A program made the position numbers and the translations under genes. Below, in pieces: positions 38,841 through 46,930 of a stretch of DNA of 64,000 nt. This DNA is from a virus. The DNA lies in the IMG/VR virus record IMGVR_UViG_3300009161_000033, positions 28,037 through 92,036 of that record; one strand, 5' to 3'. Positions within the stretch are counted from its first letter, which is position 1. Every line of letters begins with the position of its first letter. The notes beneath the pieces were generated by a model. That model was not told the origin of the DNA. It made no database searches and saw nothing but the letters and a program-made list of their open reading frames with translations.

Positions 38841-40268
38841 ATGAGTAATAAAACCCCATATCAAATCACTGAAGAAACATCTTGTATACCAACAGGTGTT
38901 AATGAATGTAATGTTATCACCTTATTTAAAATGGGTGTTGAATGTAATGTTGTTCATCCGTCATATCCTGAAGCAACTGACGGAACCGCGTCTTTAGTTA
39001 TTACAGGAGGTACACCACCTTATTTTATATTATGGGAAAATGGAAATGTTGGACCCTCAATCAGTAACTTAAGTGCTGGTTCATATCAAGCAACAGTGAT
39101 TGATTATTATGGTGATTTCAGTGCAAATACAACTTGTGTTTTAACGGGAGTAACACCAACAACAACAACGACCTCAACTAGTACCACATCACCATACCCT
39201 AATGAATATGAATTATGTATGGTTACCAATATGTTGGCACGAGGAGGTTATGTTGAAACTCAAACGCATTTTAACCCAAATGGAATTTATGATGGAAAAC
39301 CAATGTGGATATCGGATGATAGTCAGCAATCAATTATATGGGATAATACTAATTCTCAATGGTTGGTATCAGCGGCAACACCAACACTTTATGTTATATC
39401 AAATCTTAACCCAACTTACCCTCCAATATATGGTAGTTGGTTTTTAATTGGTGCGACAGGTAGTGTTATAGTTTATGAAGGACTTTGTCAAACATTTCCT
39501 GTTGGATTAAGACAACTTAGAGGTACTGAAATGTCTACACCTTTAACAATGAATGTTACAAAAAATCAAACAATATGCGGATGTGATGGAGGATTAACAA
39601 TAACCGCGAATGGGGGAACACCACCTTACAGTTATTCTATAGATTCAGGATTAACATATAAAAGAATTCCAATCTTTACTAATTTATGTTCGGGGTCTTA
39701 TAACGTTGTTGTTACAGATAATAATGGTATTATAACAAGTTCAAATGTTATATTAAATCAACCATCAAAACCAACAACATACGTTGTTTCATTAAATACA
39801 ACATCTGAGATTACTGAAAATTCAAGTAACAGAGTTGGTAAAACATATACGACAACTTTATCAGTAATACCAAGTCTACCTGATGGTGTTGTAATAAGTT
39901 TTGATTTAACACATTTAAATCTGACAAAAATTTCACCAAACAAAGAATCTGCGGAAGTCATAACGAAATCATTACTTTATTTAAATGGGGATGATTATTA
40001 TCCTAATACTGACGTTATTAGTGATAAAACAAATAGCACTAAGGTTGGATGTCAAAATGAACCCGTTTATATCACATCAACAGTGGATTCTTGGAGTACT
40101 AAAGGTAGTTTATCTGTAGATAATCAAACTAAATTTATACTAACAACTAATACTATCATCAGTAAAAATGAAGACAATAACTGTTATTTAGTTTCAAGTG
40201 ATGAAACATATTCGATTAGTAATCTTAGAGTAAGAGGGTGTAGTTGTTGTTCAGTAATAACAGAATAA
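38841..40268 (+). CDS. Fibre protein with two SprB-like repeats and a W-type domain
   Basis: The 475-residue protein has one SprB-like repeat at about residues 35-100 (ITGGTPPYFILWENGN, then LSAGSYQATVIDYYGDFSAN) and another at about 240-310 (GGTPPYSYSIDSG, then LCSGSYNVVVTDNNGI). Between them a Thr/Ser-rich linker leads to a domain with IYDGKPMWISDD and TNSQWLVSAATP. A related domain occurs in the minus-strand fibre gene (TYDGYNFWRS, DLQWCLSTS). The C-terminus is a beta domain ending in a CSCC cluster. It sits between the glycosyltransferase-like gene and the next fibre gene and is probably a receptor-binding tail component. Confidence 0.72.
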   Translation: MSNKTPYQITEETSCIPTGVNECNVITLFKMGVECNVVHPSYPEATDGTASLVITGGTPPYFILWENGNVGPSISNLSAGSYQATVIDYYGDFSANTTCVLTGVTPTTTTTSTSTTSPYPNEYELCMVTNMLARGGYVETQTHFNPNGIYDGKPMWISDDSQQSIIWDNTNSQWLVSAATPTLYVISNLNPTYPPIYGSWFLIGATGSVIVYEGLCQTFPVGLRQLRGTEMSTPLTMNVTKNQTICGCDGGLTITANGGTPPYSYSIDSGLTYKRIPIFTNLCSGSYNVVVTDNNGIITSSNVILNQPSKPTTYVVSLNTTSEITENSSNRVGKTYTTTLSVIPSLPDGVVISFDLTHLNLTKISPNKESAEVITKSLLYLNGDDYYPNTDVISDKTNSTKVGCQNEPVYITSTVDSWSTKGSLSVDNQTKFILTTNTIISKNEDNNCYLVSSDETYSISNLRVRGCSCCSVITE

Positions 40269-40283
40269 AAAAAGAAATATACA

Positions 40284-40290
40284 TATTTAT
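40284..40290 (+). promoter_or_regulatory. TATTTAT box before the 900-residue fibre gene
   Basis: TATTTAT starts 12 nt before the ATG at 40296 in a 27-nt gap; same spacing class as the boxes at 38829 and, on the minus strand, 37785. Confidence 0.35.
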
Positions 40291-40295
40291 AATCA

Positions 40296-42998
40296 ATGGG
40301 ATTTATAATAAAAAATACGTCAGGGTTAATTAATACAAGATTGACTGACACAGGTAGACAAAAGTTATCACAAGGTAATTTTAATATATCTTACTTCCAA
40401 ATTGGGGATAGTGAGGTATCGTATAATACACTACCAACAAGTTATAATCAATTTGACACTGTTGTATTAGAGCCCGCATTTAACGCCCAAAATTCAAGTG
40501 GGGTTCCTGAATCAAATAAGGAGAACGTTAAGTATCCTTACTATGTTGATGGTTTTACAGGTAATACTTATGGAATTCCGTTCATGGATTCAGTAGTTTC
40601 ACCCGTTTATAATAGAGCGGTTATGAGAGGATTTTTTACAGGTGATACTACCGCGACAACTATTAATTGGAGTGCGTTAACTAATAATTTTTATGCTATT
40701 AACGCTAACTATGTGGTTCAGATGAATACCTTATCAGGTACAAATGAAATTACATTAATTAGTAATATTAGTAATCCTGATTTTGTTAGAGAACCTGCAA
40801 TTGGTGATATCATCACAATTTATTATGATGGTAAAGGATTGGAAAACTGTTACTGTATTAATTTACCAACACCAACACCAACACCAACAACTTCAATGAC
40901 ACCTTCAGTGACTCCAAGTATTGACACAACATCAACCCCAACACCAACTCCATCATCAACAAATTCGTATCCTTGTGATTCACCTACACCCACACCAACA
41001 CCATCTAAGACACCTTGTTTCACACCAACACCAAGTAGACAATGTCCACTTCCATCACCACCCGATTGCTTAGTTGATATGGATAGTTGTTATTCAATGT
41101 TAACTTATAAGATTGTTGATATTTGTTTAGATGTAATAACATTAGATAGACCGACGCCTGACTTCTCAACAGTAACTAATGAATGTTATGGTAGAGTAAT
41201 TGTTTACCCACCTAATATGACAACAATTTACGATAGTATTACACCTAATCGTCATTGGAATGATAACGTTATTAATTTTGAATCAGTTTGTTATACTGAT
41301 GAATTTGACGTTAAAGTTTGGAACATGAACATTCCATGGTCAGAGAATCCTGCAGGATTAATCTCATCTATTAATAAAGATTATACTAACTTTGGTTCCG
41401 TTGCTTATTTAGGGACTAAAGAATATTTTGGGTACGCGTCAAGTAGTGGTCAAACTGATAGTAGTTCTGTTTACTATGTTAATTCATTTGGGGACATTGT
41501 TACGGTTAAACCTGAACAACAAAAAGCCATTGCAATTATTCATTATACAAATCAAACAGTTGATTTCTTCTATGGTGAAAAATTTGCTTTAGAACCATAC
41601 GACCCTTCTAACCCTACTGATACAACAGGACAAGCAAGAAACTTTAAATTACACATTCCTTGGTTAATGTGGCATAAAAATCCTGAATGTTGTAATGGAC
41701 AAACATTTTGGGTTGACCCTCCAGGGTTTGATGAATTAGACCTATTCCAAGTTCAGAATTTACAATCAACTAAAAATGTTGATATGAATTCACCTGGTAT
41801 TAGATACTATCATCTATGGGATACAAATCCTAATATTGATGGTTATCCTAATAGAATTGGTAAAGTATTTCCTGATGATAAATTAGTAATTATTGATGAT
41901 GAGGAAATCATTGCGGCAATGTCTTACAAATCAAACCGAAATTGGACTTTACCATCACCAAAAATTTCATTAATAACACCAAATACTTGTGGTAATGATA
42001 GTACAAGTGTTACGGGTATTTTAACAGGTAATACAGAATATTTGTATGTTACTTATAGATTAAGTAATGATAGTGGGTTTACAAACTCACTACATTGTAA
42101 CTATTACTCATTAATCCAAGGACCGAACATCGATTGTTCCCCAACTACGTCACAAAATGTGGCAGTTAGATTCGGAGGAGAATTCGGTTGTTTAAGTACG
42201 GATTTCCCAATAACCACAACAACAACTACTTTACCACCTTGTGATTGTTATGAAGTAACGGGTGAGGTTGGTTGTCCCATTGAATATACTGATTGTTATG
42301 GAGTACCGACTAGTTATAATTTAACTGCAATTACGGAAAACATTTGTTCAGTAACTACCCCAACATCTTCGTGTGAAACATGGTCAGTTATTGATTTAGG
42401 TTTATGTAGTGAATCAGTTGATTGTGGTAATTTTACAACAACCACGACAACTTGTCCCCCAATCTGTAATGTTAATCAAGGGTTTTCAGCAACCAAGTTT
42501 GAAATTATATGTCAAAAAGTTGATGGTACAGGAAGACCAAATTCATCTGAATGGAAAATTATTGATTTTACAGACCAATTATCGGCAACTACAGTTACGG
42601 TCAATTCGTATATCACTCAAAGTGGTTTAACAGGTAATACATTTGTTATTACTCAACAAGAATATGATGATGCACCAACTTATAACCTAAATGACTATAT
42701 TTCATTAACACCTGTTGGTTATACAGGAACTTCACTTAATTTTGGTGATGAATATTACTTCTATGGTTCGTTGGAAACTGATATTGAAGCGACCATCTAT
42801 GAGATGAGATATAAGATTAACTTAGGACAGGCTGAGTTCCAAAGTACATCAAATCCTACATGGACAAATGGTAATCCTTCTTACGTTACTGAAATTGGTC
42901 TTTACGATTCTAACAAAAATCTTATGATTATATCAAAAATGCAATCACCTATCTTAAGACAAGGTATTCAGCAGTTTTTGATTAAATTTGATATTTAA
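40296..42998 (+). CDS. Tail fibre protein with conserved ends and variable mosaic centre
   Basis: The 900-residue protein has an N-terminus (SGLINTRLTDTGRQKLSQGN, then ISYFQIGDSEVSY) of a type common in virion-attached fibre proteins of T4-like phages. Residues about 190-250 are a Thr-Pro/Ser-Pro linker with cysteines. A large beta region follows, then a cysteine-rich module at about 648-715 (CDCYEVTG, IEYTDCYG, ICSVTTP, DLGLCSES) shared with the minus-strand island, and a short TTTTTT linker. The C-terminus (EIGLYDSNKNLMIISKM) resembles the closing segment of other fibre proteins. Fixed ends with a mosaic centre suggest an adsorption protein under diversifying selection. It ends 3 nt before the RuvC-like gene. 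Confidence 0.75.
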   Translation: MGFIIKNTSGLINTRLTDTGRQKLSQGNFNISYFQIGDSEVSYNTLPTSYNQFDTVVLEPAFNAQNSSGVPESNKENVKYPYYVDGFTGNTYGIPFMDSVVSPVYNRAVMRGFFTGDTTATTINWSALTNNFYAINANYVVQMNTLSGTNEITLISNISNPDFVREPAIGDIITIYYDGKGLENCYCINLPTPTPTPTTSMTPSVTPSIDTTSTPTPTPSSTNSYPCDSPTPTPTPSKTPCFTPTPSRQCPLPSPPDCLVDMDSCYSMLTYKIVDICLDVITLDRPTPDFSTVTNECYGRVIVYPPNMTTIYDSITPNRHWNDNVINFESVCYTDEFDVKVWNMNIPWSENPAGLISSINKDYTNFGSVAYLGTKEYFGYASSSGQTDSSSVYYVNSFGDIVTVKPEQQKAIAIIHYTNQTVDFFYGEKFALEPYDPSNPTDTTGQARNFKLHIPWLMWHKNPECCNGQTFWVDPPGFDELDLFQVQNLQSTKNVDMNSPGIRYYHLWDTNPNIDGYPNRIGKVFPDDKLVIIDDEEIIAAMSYKSNRNWTLPSPKISLITPNTCGNDSTSVTGILTGNTEYLYVTYRLSNDSGFTNSLHCNYYSLIQGPNIDCSPTTSQNVAVRFGGEFGCLSTDFPITTTTTTLPPCDCYEVTGEVGCPIEYTDCYGVPTSYNLTAITENICSVTTPTSSCETWSVIDLGLCSESVDCGNFTTTTTTCPPICNVNQGFSATKFEIICQKVDGTGRPNSSEWKIIDFTDQLSATTVTVNSYITQSGLTGNTFVITQQEYDDAPTYNLNDYISLTPVGYTGTSLNFGDEYYFYGSLETDIEATIYEMRYKINLGQAEFQSTSNPTWTNGNPSYVTEIGLYDSNKNLMIISKMQSPILRQGIQQFLIKFDI
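40867..41040 (+). repeat. Low-complexity Thr-Pro/Ser-Pro linker repeat in the fibre gene
   Basis: Copies of ccaacaccaacacc and related ccatca/ccaagt units form a degenerate tandem repeat. Its reverse complement (ggtgttggtgttgg) is present in the minus-strand island, so the region forms part of a dispersed inverted repeat. Confidence 0.7.
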
Positions 42999-43001
42999 TA
43001 T

Positions 43002-43604
43002 ATGAAAAAAGCAACAAAAGAAAGTCCTAAAGTTCTTGGGCTTGACGTTTCGTCCAAAACAATTGGATGGGCGTTATTTGACATCCAAACAAGAGAATTA
43101 TTGGAATTAACTCATGTATCACCCGTCCCTAAACCAAAGGAAGAAAATAAAATTAAAGAACTTATTTTAAAGAGTGAAATTTTTAAAACTAAATTAGTTC
43201 AATATAAAGATTTAGGTATTACTAAGGTTATCATTGAGGAACCTTTAATGAATAGTAATAACGTCTACACCATTCAAACCTTACTAAGATTTAATACGTT
43301 AATTACGAAACAAATCTTTGATGTATTAGGAATAGTACCTGATTACGTATCAACATATAATTCAAGAAAATTTGCATTCCCTGAGTTAGTTCGAGAAAAT
43401 GATAAAGGTAAATATGTATTGTTTGGAGGGTTACCAAAAGACTGTGATAAGAAACAAATCATTTGGGATTTGGTAGCGAAAAGAGAACCTCAGATTACTT
43501 GGGCTTACACAAGAAACAATACTCTTAAGAAAGAAAACTTTGACCAAACAGATGCTTATTGTTGTGTATTAGGTTACATGTCCCAAGAAGGAATTTGGAA
43601 ATAA
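43002..43604 (+). CDS. RuvC-like Holliday junction resolvase
   Basis: The 200-residue protein has an RNase H fold with RuvC-type acidic residues: VLGLDVSSKTIGWALFD at the N-terminus, KVIIEEPLM at about residue 80 and FDQTDAYCCVLGYM near the end. It would cut branched DNA made by UvsX-driven recombination before packaging, the job done in T4 by the unrelated endonuclease VII. It lies 3 nt after the fibre gene and is followed by a terminator that also marks the meeting point with the minus-strand island. Confidence 0.8.
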   Translation: MKKATKESPKVLGLDVSSKTIGWALFDIQTRELLELTHVSPVPKPKEENKIKELILKSEIFKTKLVQYKDLGITKVIIEEPLMNSNNVYTIQTLLRFNTLITKQIFDVLGIVPDYVSTYNSRKFAFPELVRENDKGKYVLFGGLPKDCDKKQIIWDLVAKREPQITWAYTRNNTLKKENFDQTDAYCCVLGYMSQEGIWK

Positions 43605-43629
43605 TATCTGTTAAATAACCGATAATCTG

Positions 43630-43660
43630 AAATATCGTCTCTTTGGACGATATTTTTGTT
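43630..43660 (+). terminator. Terminator between the resolvase and the convergent minus-strand island
   Basis: AAATATCGTC pairs with GACGATATTT over 10 bp with a 6-nt loop, then TTGTTTTT on the plus strand. The minus-strand gene ends 2 nt beyond. The T run is on the plus side only, so it mainly stops plus-strand transcription. Confidence 0.85.
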
Positions 43661-43661
43661 T

Positions 43662-44675
43662 TTAACAAGGTACAATATTTAATATTAAACCTGTTGGGTC
43701 AACCTGTAATGAATATTTATTTGTTGGGATAGTATAGTCCTGTAATACACCACCCCATACAGAAATCCAATTATTTCCACCATTAATAGGACTTCCTACT
43801 GGAGTTGTATTATCTCGTAGGATTTGACCAACGGCAAATGACGATGTTGTGGTGTAAGACCTTTCGGCGATAATGCTTGAACATGAAGTACCACTACTTG
43901 AATAAATAGTATCACTTCCTGGTAAACATGAACCACCTGATGTAGGGATTGCACCTATATAAAAGACTGCTTTTATTAGAGAAGGTACAGGTGAAATTGG
44001 ATAACCACCTGATGAAGAAATTATTGTAAATCTCATAGCTTTTTGACCGTAAACAATTGGACCGACTCTACTAGTTGTTCCTGTAATTTCACCAACACCT
44101 AAAGAATCTAAAGTAACCGTAAATGTTGATGTTACACTTTCCGTTAAAGTTATTGAGTTCATAACCGTTGTCCCTGTCATTGAGTTTAATCCATCCCAAT
44201 CTACTTGTATTGTTAGAGTATCAAAAGGGACTCCTAATAATGACGCTTGTCCTGAAAAAAGTGAAAGAGAACTAAAAGCATTTATATAATATGATGAACC
44301 ATACGATGTAAATCTCGTATCAGCGATTCCTGATGGACTTGGAGTTATTGTTGGAGTTATTGTTGGAGTTATTGTTGGTGTTGGAGTTATTGTTGGTGTT
44401 GGGGTCAATGTTGGAGTTACTGATGGGGTTGGACTTGAAGGAAGTTCAATACAACTAAACGTTTCAAATCTCTCACATCCATCCATAGTTATTATTTTAA
44501 TACCTACCGCAGGTGCCGTATTAAACTGATATGGTAAAATTATTGTATTTGAAGGAGGAACTGTTGTACCTATAGAAGCAACAATAATACAATTATTACC
44601 ATACACATCACAAGCATAAACTGTGTATGGTGTTGTAATACTACCTGTTATTGATGTTATTTCTATAGATGTCAT
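43662..44675 (-). CDS. Minus-strand fibre-like protein with Thr-Pro linker
   Basis: The gene encodes 337 residues from the ATG at 44675, 2 nt after the upstream stop; a longer frame would need a TTG start. The N-terminal 75 residues (ITGSITTPYTVYACDVYGNN, then KIITMDGCERFETFSC) are related to the complete 72-residue protein encoded at 46848. A Thr-Pro/Ile-Thr linker at about residues 82-115 leads to a beta-rich C-terminal domain with GDTGTTS-type turns and a probable disulfide (GGSCLPGS, GTSCSSII). It is the last gene of a three-gene minus-strand unit and likely encodes an alternative or accessory adhesin. Confidence 0.7.
   Translation of the reverse strand: MTSIEITSITGSITTPYTVYACDVYGNNCIIVASIGTTVPPSNTIILPYQFNTAPAVGIKIITMDGCERFETFSCIELPSSPTPSVTPTLTPTPTITPTPTITPTITPTITPSPSGIADTRFTSYGSSYYINAFSSLSLFSGQASLLGVPFDTLTIQVDWDGLNSMTGTTVMNSITLTESVTSTFTVTLDSLGVGEITGTTSRVGPIVYGQKAMRFTIISSSGGYPISPVPSLIKAVFYIGAIPTSGGSCLPGSDTIYSSSGTSCSSIIAERSYTTTSSFAVGQILRDNTTPVGSPINGGNNWISVWGGVLQDYTIPTNKYSLQVDPTGLILNIVPC
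44335..44435 (-). repeat. Tandem 12-15 bp repeat encoding the Thr-Pro linker in the minus-strand fibre
   Basis: On the plus strand the unit ggagttattgtt repeats three times nearly perfectly, followed by ggtgttggagttattgtt variants. Translated on the minus strand it gives TPTITPT-like units. It is the inverse of repeats in the plus-strand fibre genes. Confidence 0.75.
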
Positions 44676-44677
44676 AA

Positions 44678-46633
44678 TTATACTATTGGACAATTACCCC
44701 CAATACAATCACCGTAAGGAGTTATTGAAGTTATATTTCCTGACGATATAATAAACGGTGTTGTTAATGAACAGAATTTAGGACTTGATGAATAATTATT
44801 TACATGTATTGTCTGTAGAACATTATCACAGTCATAATAAACTACGCTAATACCCGTTGATGTACCTTTAATAGGTCCACTGTTTGATACCGAGTAACAT
44901 TTACAAACTAAAGGAGGGCAAACTCCGTCAGAACAGATACCAAGATTGGTAATCGTAAAAGGATTCAGTGAAGTTCCGATAGGTGTTGTTAATGAACAAA
45001 CATATTGTGGTATAACATCTGAAGTTGTGACATTTTGAGAAATTCCATTACAATCCACGTAAGTGTAATTACAGATTAAGTCACTTATCAATTCATAACA
45101 ATAACAAGGAATACCACTTGGTGTTGGTGTTAAAGTAGGTGTAGGAGTCGGAGTTGAACTTGGAATAACAATACAAGAGAAACAACCTCCTAAATTAGAA
45201 TATCCTAATGGACCATCAATTAAATCAATAGTATTAACCCCAATTATACTGTTATTAACCCCAACGTATGATACACATTTAAGTACGCCATCAATGTATG
45301 CCTTAAATACCATAAATTCTTCTAAAGTATCCCCTGAAGGAGTTGGAACTGAATTTGTTGTATAATACATCATACCGTTAGTACAATCTTGAAATTGTTT
45401 ACTTGTTGGACAATCAAACTGACCATCAACAGTTGTAAATGATACGTCACCTAATACATTACAAGGTCTTGTAACAATAGGGGTTGAACTTGGGGTTACT
45501 GTAGGTGTTGGTGTAGGTGTTGGACTATAACTATTAATTGTTGCGTCAATTGAAACATCAACACAAAGGTCAATTACTGGTGTAGGAGTTGGTGTTGGAG
45601 TATGAGTAGGTGTGACACTTGGTGTAGGAGTTGGCTCAACTAAACAATCAAATATTGCGTCAAAATCAAAAGTAGTACATGCAAGTGTTGTTGTGGTAGT
45701 TGTTGGACAAATACCCTCAAAAAAGTATTCTTCACATAAGTCAGGACATTTTGAAAAACAAGGTGACTTACCTGACAGTAAACAAAAACCACCTAAACTT
45801 GTTGATAAACACCATTGTAAGTCAGTTGTATTGTAATAAATAAAATAGTATCCAGTAGTACTCCTCCAAAAATTGTAACCATCATAAGTACCGTCTAAAG
45901 TATATGTATCATCATAATCATTACCCGTATTAGTAATACAATATTCGTCTGAACATGGGCCACAATTAGGATTTTCTGAACAAAGTCCTAAATTAGTGAC
46001 GACTACAGTACAACTAATGTCAAATGTAGGTTCTGCCAATGAACATAAAGAATTGTTATAACCTTCTAAATTTATAACTATTATACTACCTGTACCACAC
46101 TCTACATATGTTATATCACATCCACCAATGTCATCAACATCTATTTGATAACAGTTACAACAAGGATAATCTATAATACAGGTTGTACAATCGGGATATT
46201 TATAAACAACTTCTCCGTATACTTGATTACCAAGAGGGATAATACTACCATAAACATCAATAGACATTAATGTATAACAACCTAAAATTAGTGATGGTGT
46301 TATACAATCGGCTGCGTTCGTAAATTCGGAAAAACTATAACTCACCCCAATACTTGAAGGTTGGAAAGGAAATGAGACATCATTACTCCCTAATAAATAA
46401 AAAACATCACTACTACAACAACTACTAAAAGAAAATATGTATCTTGTATCCCAAACATCAACAGTCAAATTAGGGTTTGGTACAAAAGTAAGTAAGTCTG
46501 CGGTAATGAAATATTCTTGACTGTCTTGAACAGTTATACTACAAGAGTTACCATTACAATCGGTAAAACTTTGTCCCTGAGGGCCTCCACTACTATTATT
46601 TAGCTGATATGATGAACAAATTATACTACTCAT
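44678..46633 (-). CDS. Minus-strand cysteine-rich mosaic fibre-like protein
   Basis: The 651-residue protein contains many cysteines (over 50 by eye). Three modules follow the pattern C-x-C-Y ... DC ... CSLTTP ... LGxC: one near residues 160-225 (CCNCYQIDVDDIGGC, NLGLCSENPNC), one near 505-570 (CYCYELISDLIC, VCSLTTP, NLGICSDGVC) and one at the end (CKCYSVSN, FCSLTTP). A W-type domain (TYDGYNFWRSTTGYYF, DLQWCLSTS) lies near 245-285. Thr-Pro linkers separate the parts. Thr-rich TTTTTT also occurs. It overlaps the upstream 72-residue gene at ATGA and lies 2 nt before the next. High cysteine content suggests a disulfide- or metal-stabilised extracellular protein. Confidence 0.72.
   Translation of the reverse strand: MSSIICSSYQLNNSSGGPQGQSFTDCNGNSCSITVQDSQEYFITADLLTFVPNPNLTVDVWDTRYIFSFSSCCSSDVFYLLGSNDVSFPFQPSSIGVSYSFSEFTNAADCITPSLILGCYTLMSIDVYGSIIPLGNQVYGEVVYKYPDCTTCIIDYPCCNCYQIDVDDIGGCDITYVECGTGSIIVINLEGYNNSLCSLAEPTFDISCTVVVTNLGLCSENPNCGPCSDEYCITNTGNDYDDTYTLDGTYDGYNFWRSTTGYYFIYYNTTDLQWCLSTSLGGFCLLSGKSPCFSKCPDLCEEYFFEGICPTTTTTTLACTTFDFDAIFDCLVEPTPTPSVTPTHTPTPTPTPVIDLCVDVSIDATINSYSPTPTPTPTVTPSSTPIVTRPCNVLGDVSFTTVDGQFDCPTSKQFQDCTNGMMYYTTNSVPTPSGDTLEEFMVFKAYIDGVLKCVSYVGVNNSIIGVNTIDLIDGPLGYSNLGGCFSCIVIPSSTPTPTPTLTPTPSGIPCYCYELISDLICNYTYVDCNGISQNVTTSDVIPQYVCSLTTPIGTSLNPFTITNLGICSDGVCPPLVCKCYSVSNSGPIKGTSTGISVVYYDCDNVLQTIHVNNYSSSPKFCSLTTPFIISSGNITSITPYGDCIGGNCPIV
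45110..45640 (-). repeat. Dispersed Thr-Pro linker repeats in the minus-strand fibre gene
   Basis: Three clusters (about 45115-45165, 45480-45530 and 45575-45640) of ggtgttggtgtagg-type units encode TPTPTPT linkers between domains. The intervening sequence is non-repetitive coding DNA. These are inverted copies of the ccaacacc units in the plus-strand fibre genes. Confidence 0.65.
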
Positions 46634-46848
46634 GATATTATTAATGTTTGAGTGATTATACAGTCATTATTATCTATAACTTTTAAATTAAATTCAGTTT
46701 GGCTTGATAAAATTGAAGGAACCTCAAATGTATATGGTAAACTTGAAATGGTATCCACATAAAAACAAGTTGTTATGGGATTATCGCATAAATAAACATC
46801 AAAAGGGGTTGACCCTGTAATATCGTTAATCGTAATGTCTGTTGGCAT
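46630..46848 (-). CDS. Small minus-strand beta-domain protein, 72 residues
   Basis: The complete protein equals the N-terminal domain of the fibre-like protein ending the same unit: TINDITGSTPFDVYLCD, a second Cys about eight residues later, then LKVIDNNDCIITQ. It has a single beta-rich domain and no signal peptide. It is the first gene of the minus-strand unit, with a TATTTAT box 21 nt upstream and an ATGA overlap with the next gene. It may be a stand-alone version of an attachment or capping domain; function is not known. Confidence 0.65.
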   Translation of the reverse strand: MPTDITINDITGSTPFDVYLCDNPITTCFYVDTISSLPYTFEVPSILSSQTEFNLKVIDNNDCIITQTLIIS

Positions 46849-46862
46849 TTTATTCTTTTATA

Positions 46863-46869
46863 ATAAATA
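46863..46869 (-). promoter_or_regulatory. Minus-strand TATTTAT box for the fibre island
   Basis: On the minus strand TATTTAT begins 21 nt before the ATG at 46848, matching the 20-22 nt class on the plus strand. It would drive the three-gene minus-strand unit. Confidence 0.4.
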
Positions 46870-46895
46870 TAATAGGGTAGCAAAACTTGTGAAGA

Positions 46896-46924
46896 TTGAC
46901 TACTATTATTATTTTTCTTATTTT
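46896..46924 (+). promoter_or_regulatory. Possible promoter for the primase gene
   Basis: TTGACT and TATTTT are separated by 17 nt and end 6 nt before the primase ATG, implying a leaderless start. It lies back to back with the minus-strand box. Weak because the -10 is a poor match in an AT-rich gap. Confidence 0.3.
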
Positions 46925-46930
46925 TAGTTC

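Noticed and set aside
44676-44693. A TTG start at 44693 for the minus-strand fibre gene
   Set aside because: An ATG at 44675, 2 nt after the upstream stop, fits the spacing in this operon and the paralogous N-terminus.
45612-45836. Plus-strand frame inside the minus-strand fibre gene
   Set aside because: Val-rich translation arises from the reverse of Thr-rich linkers; the minus-strand frame is longer and has recognisable domains.
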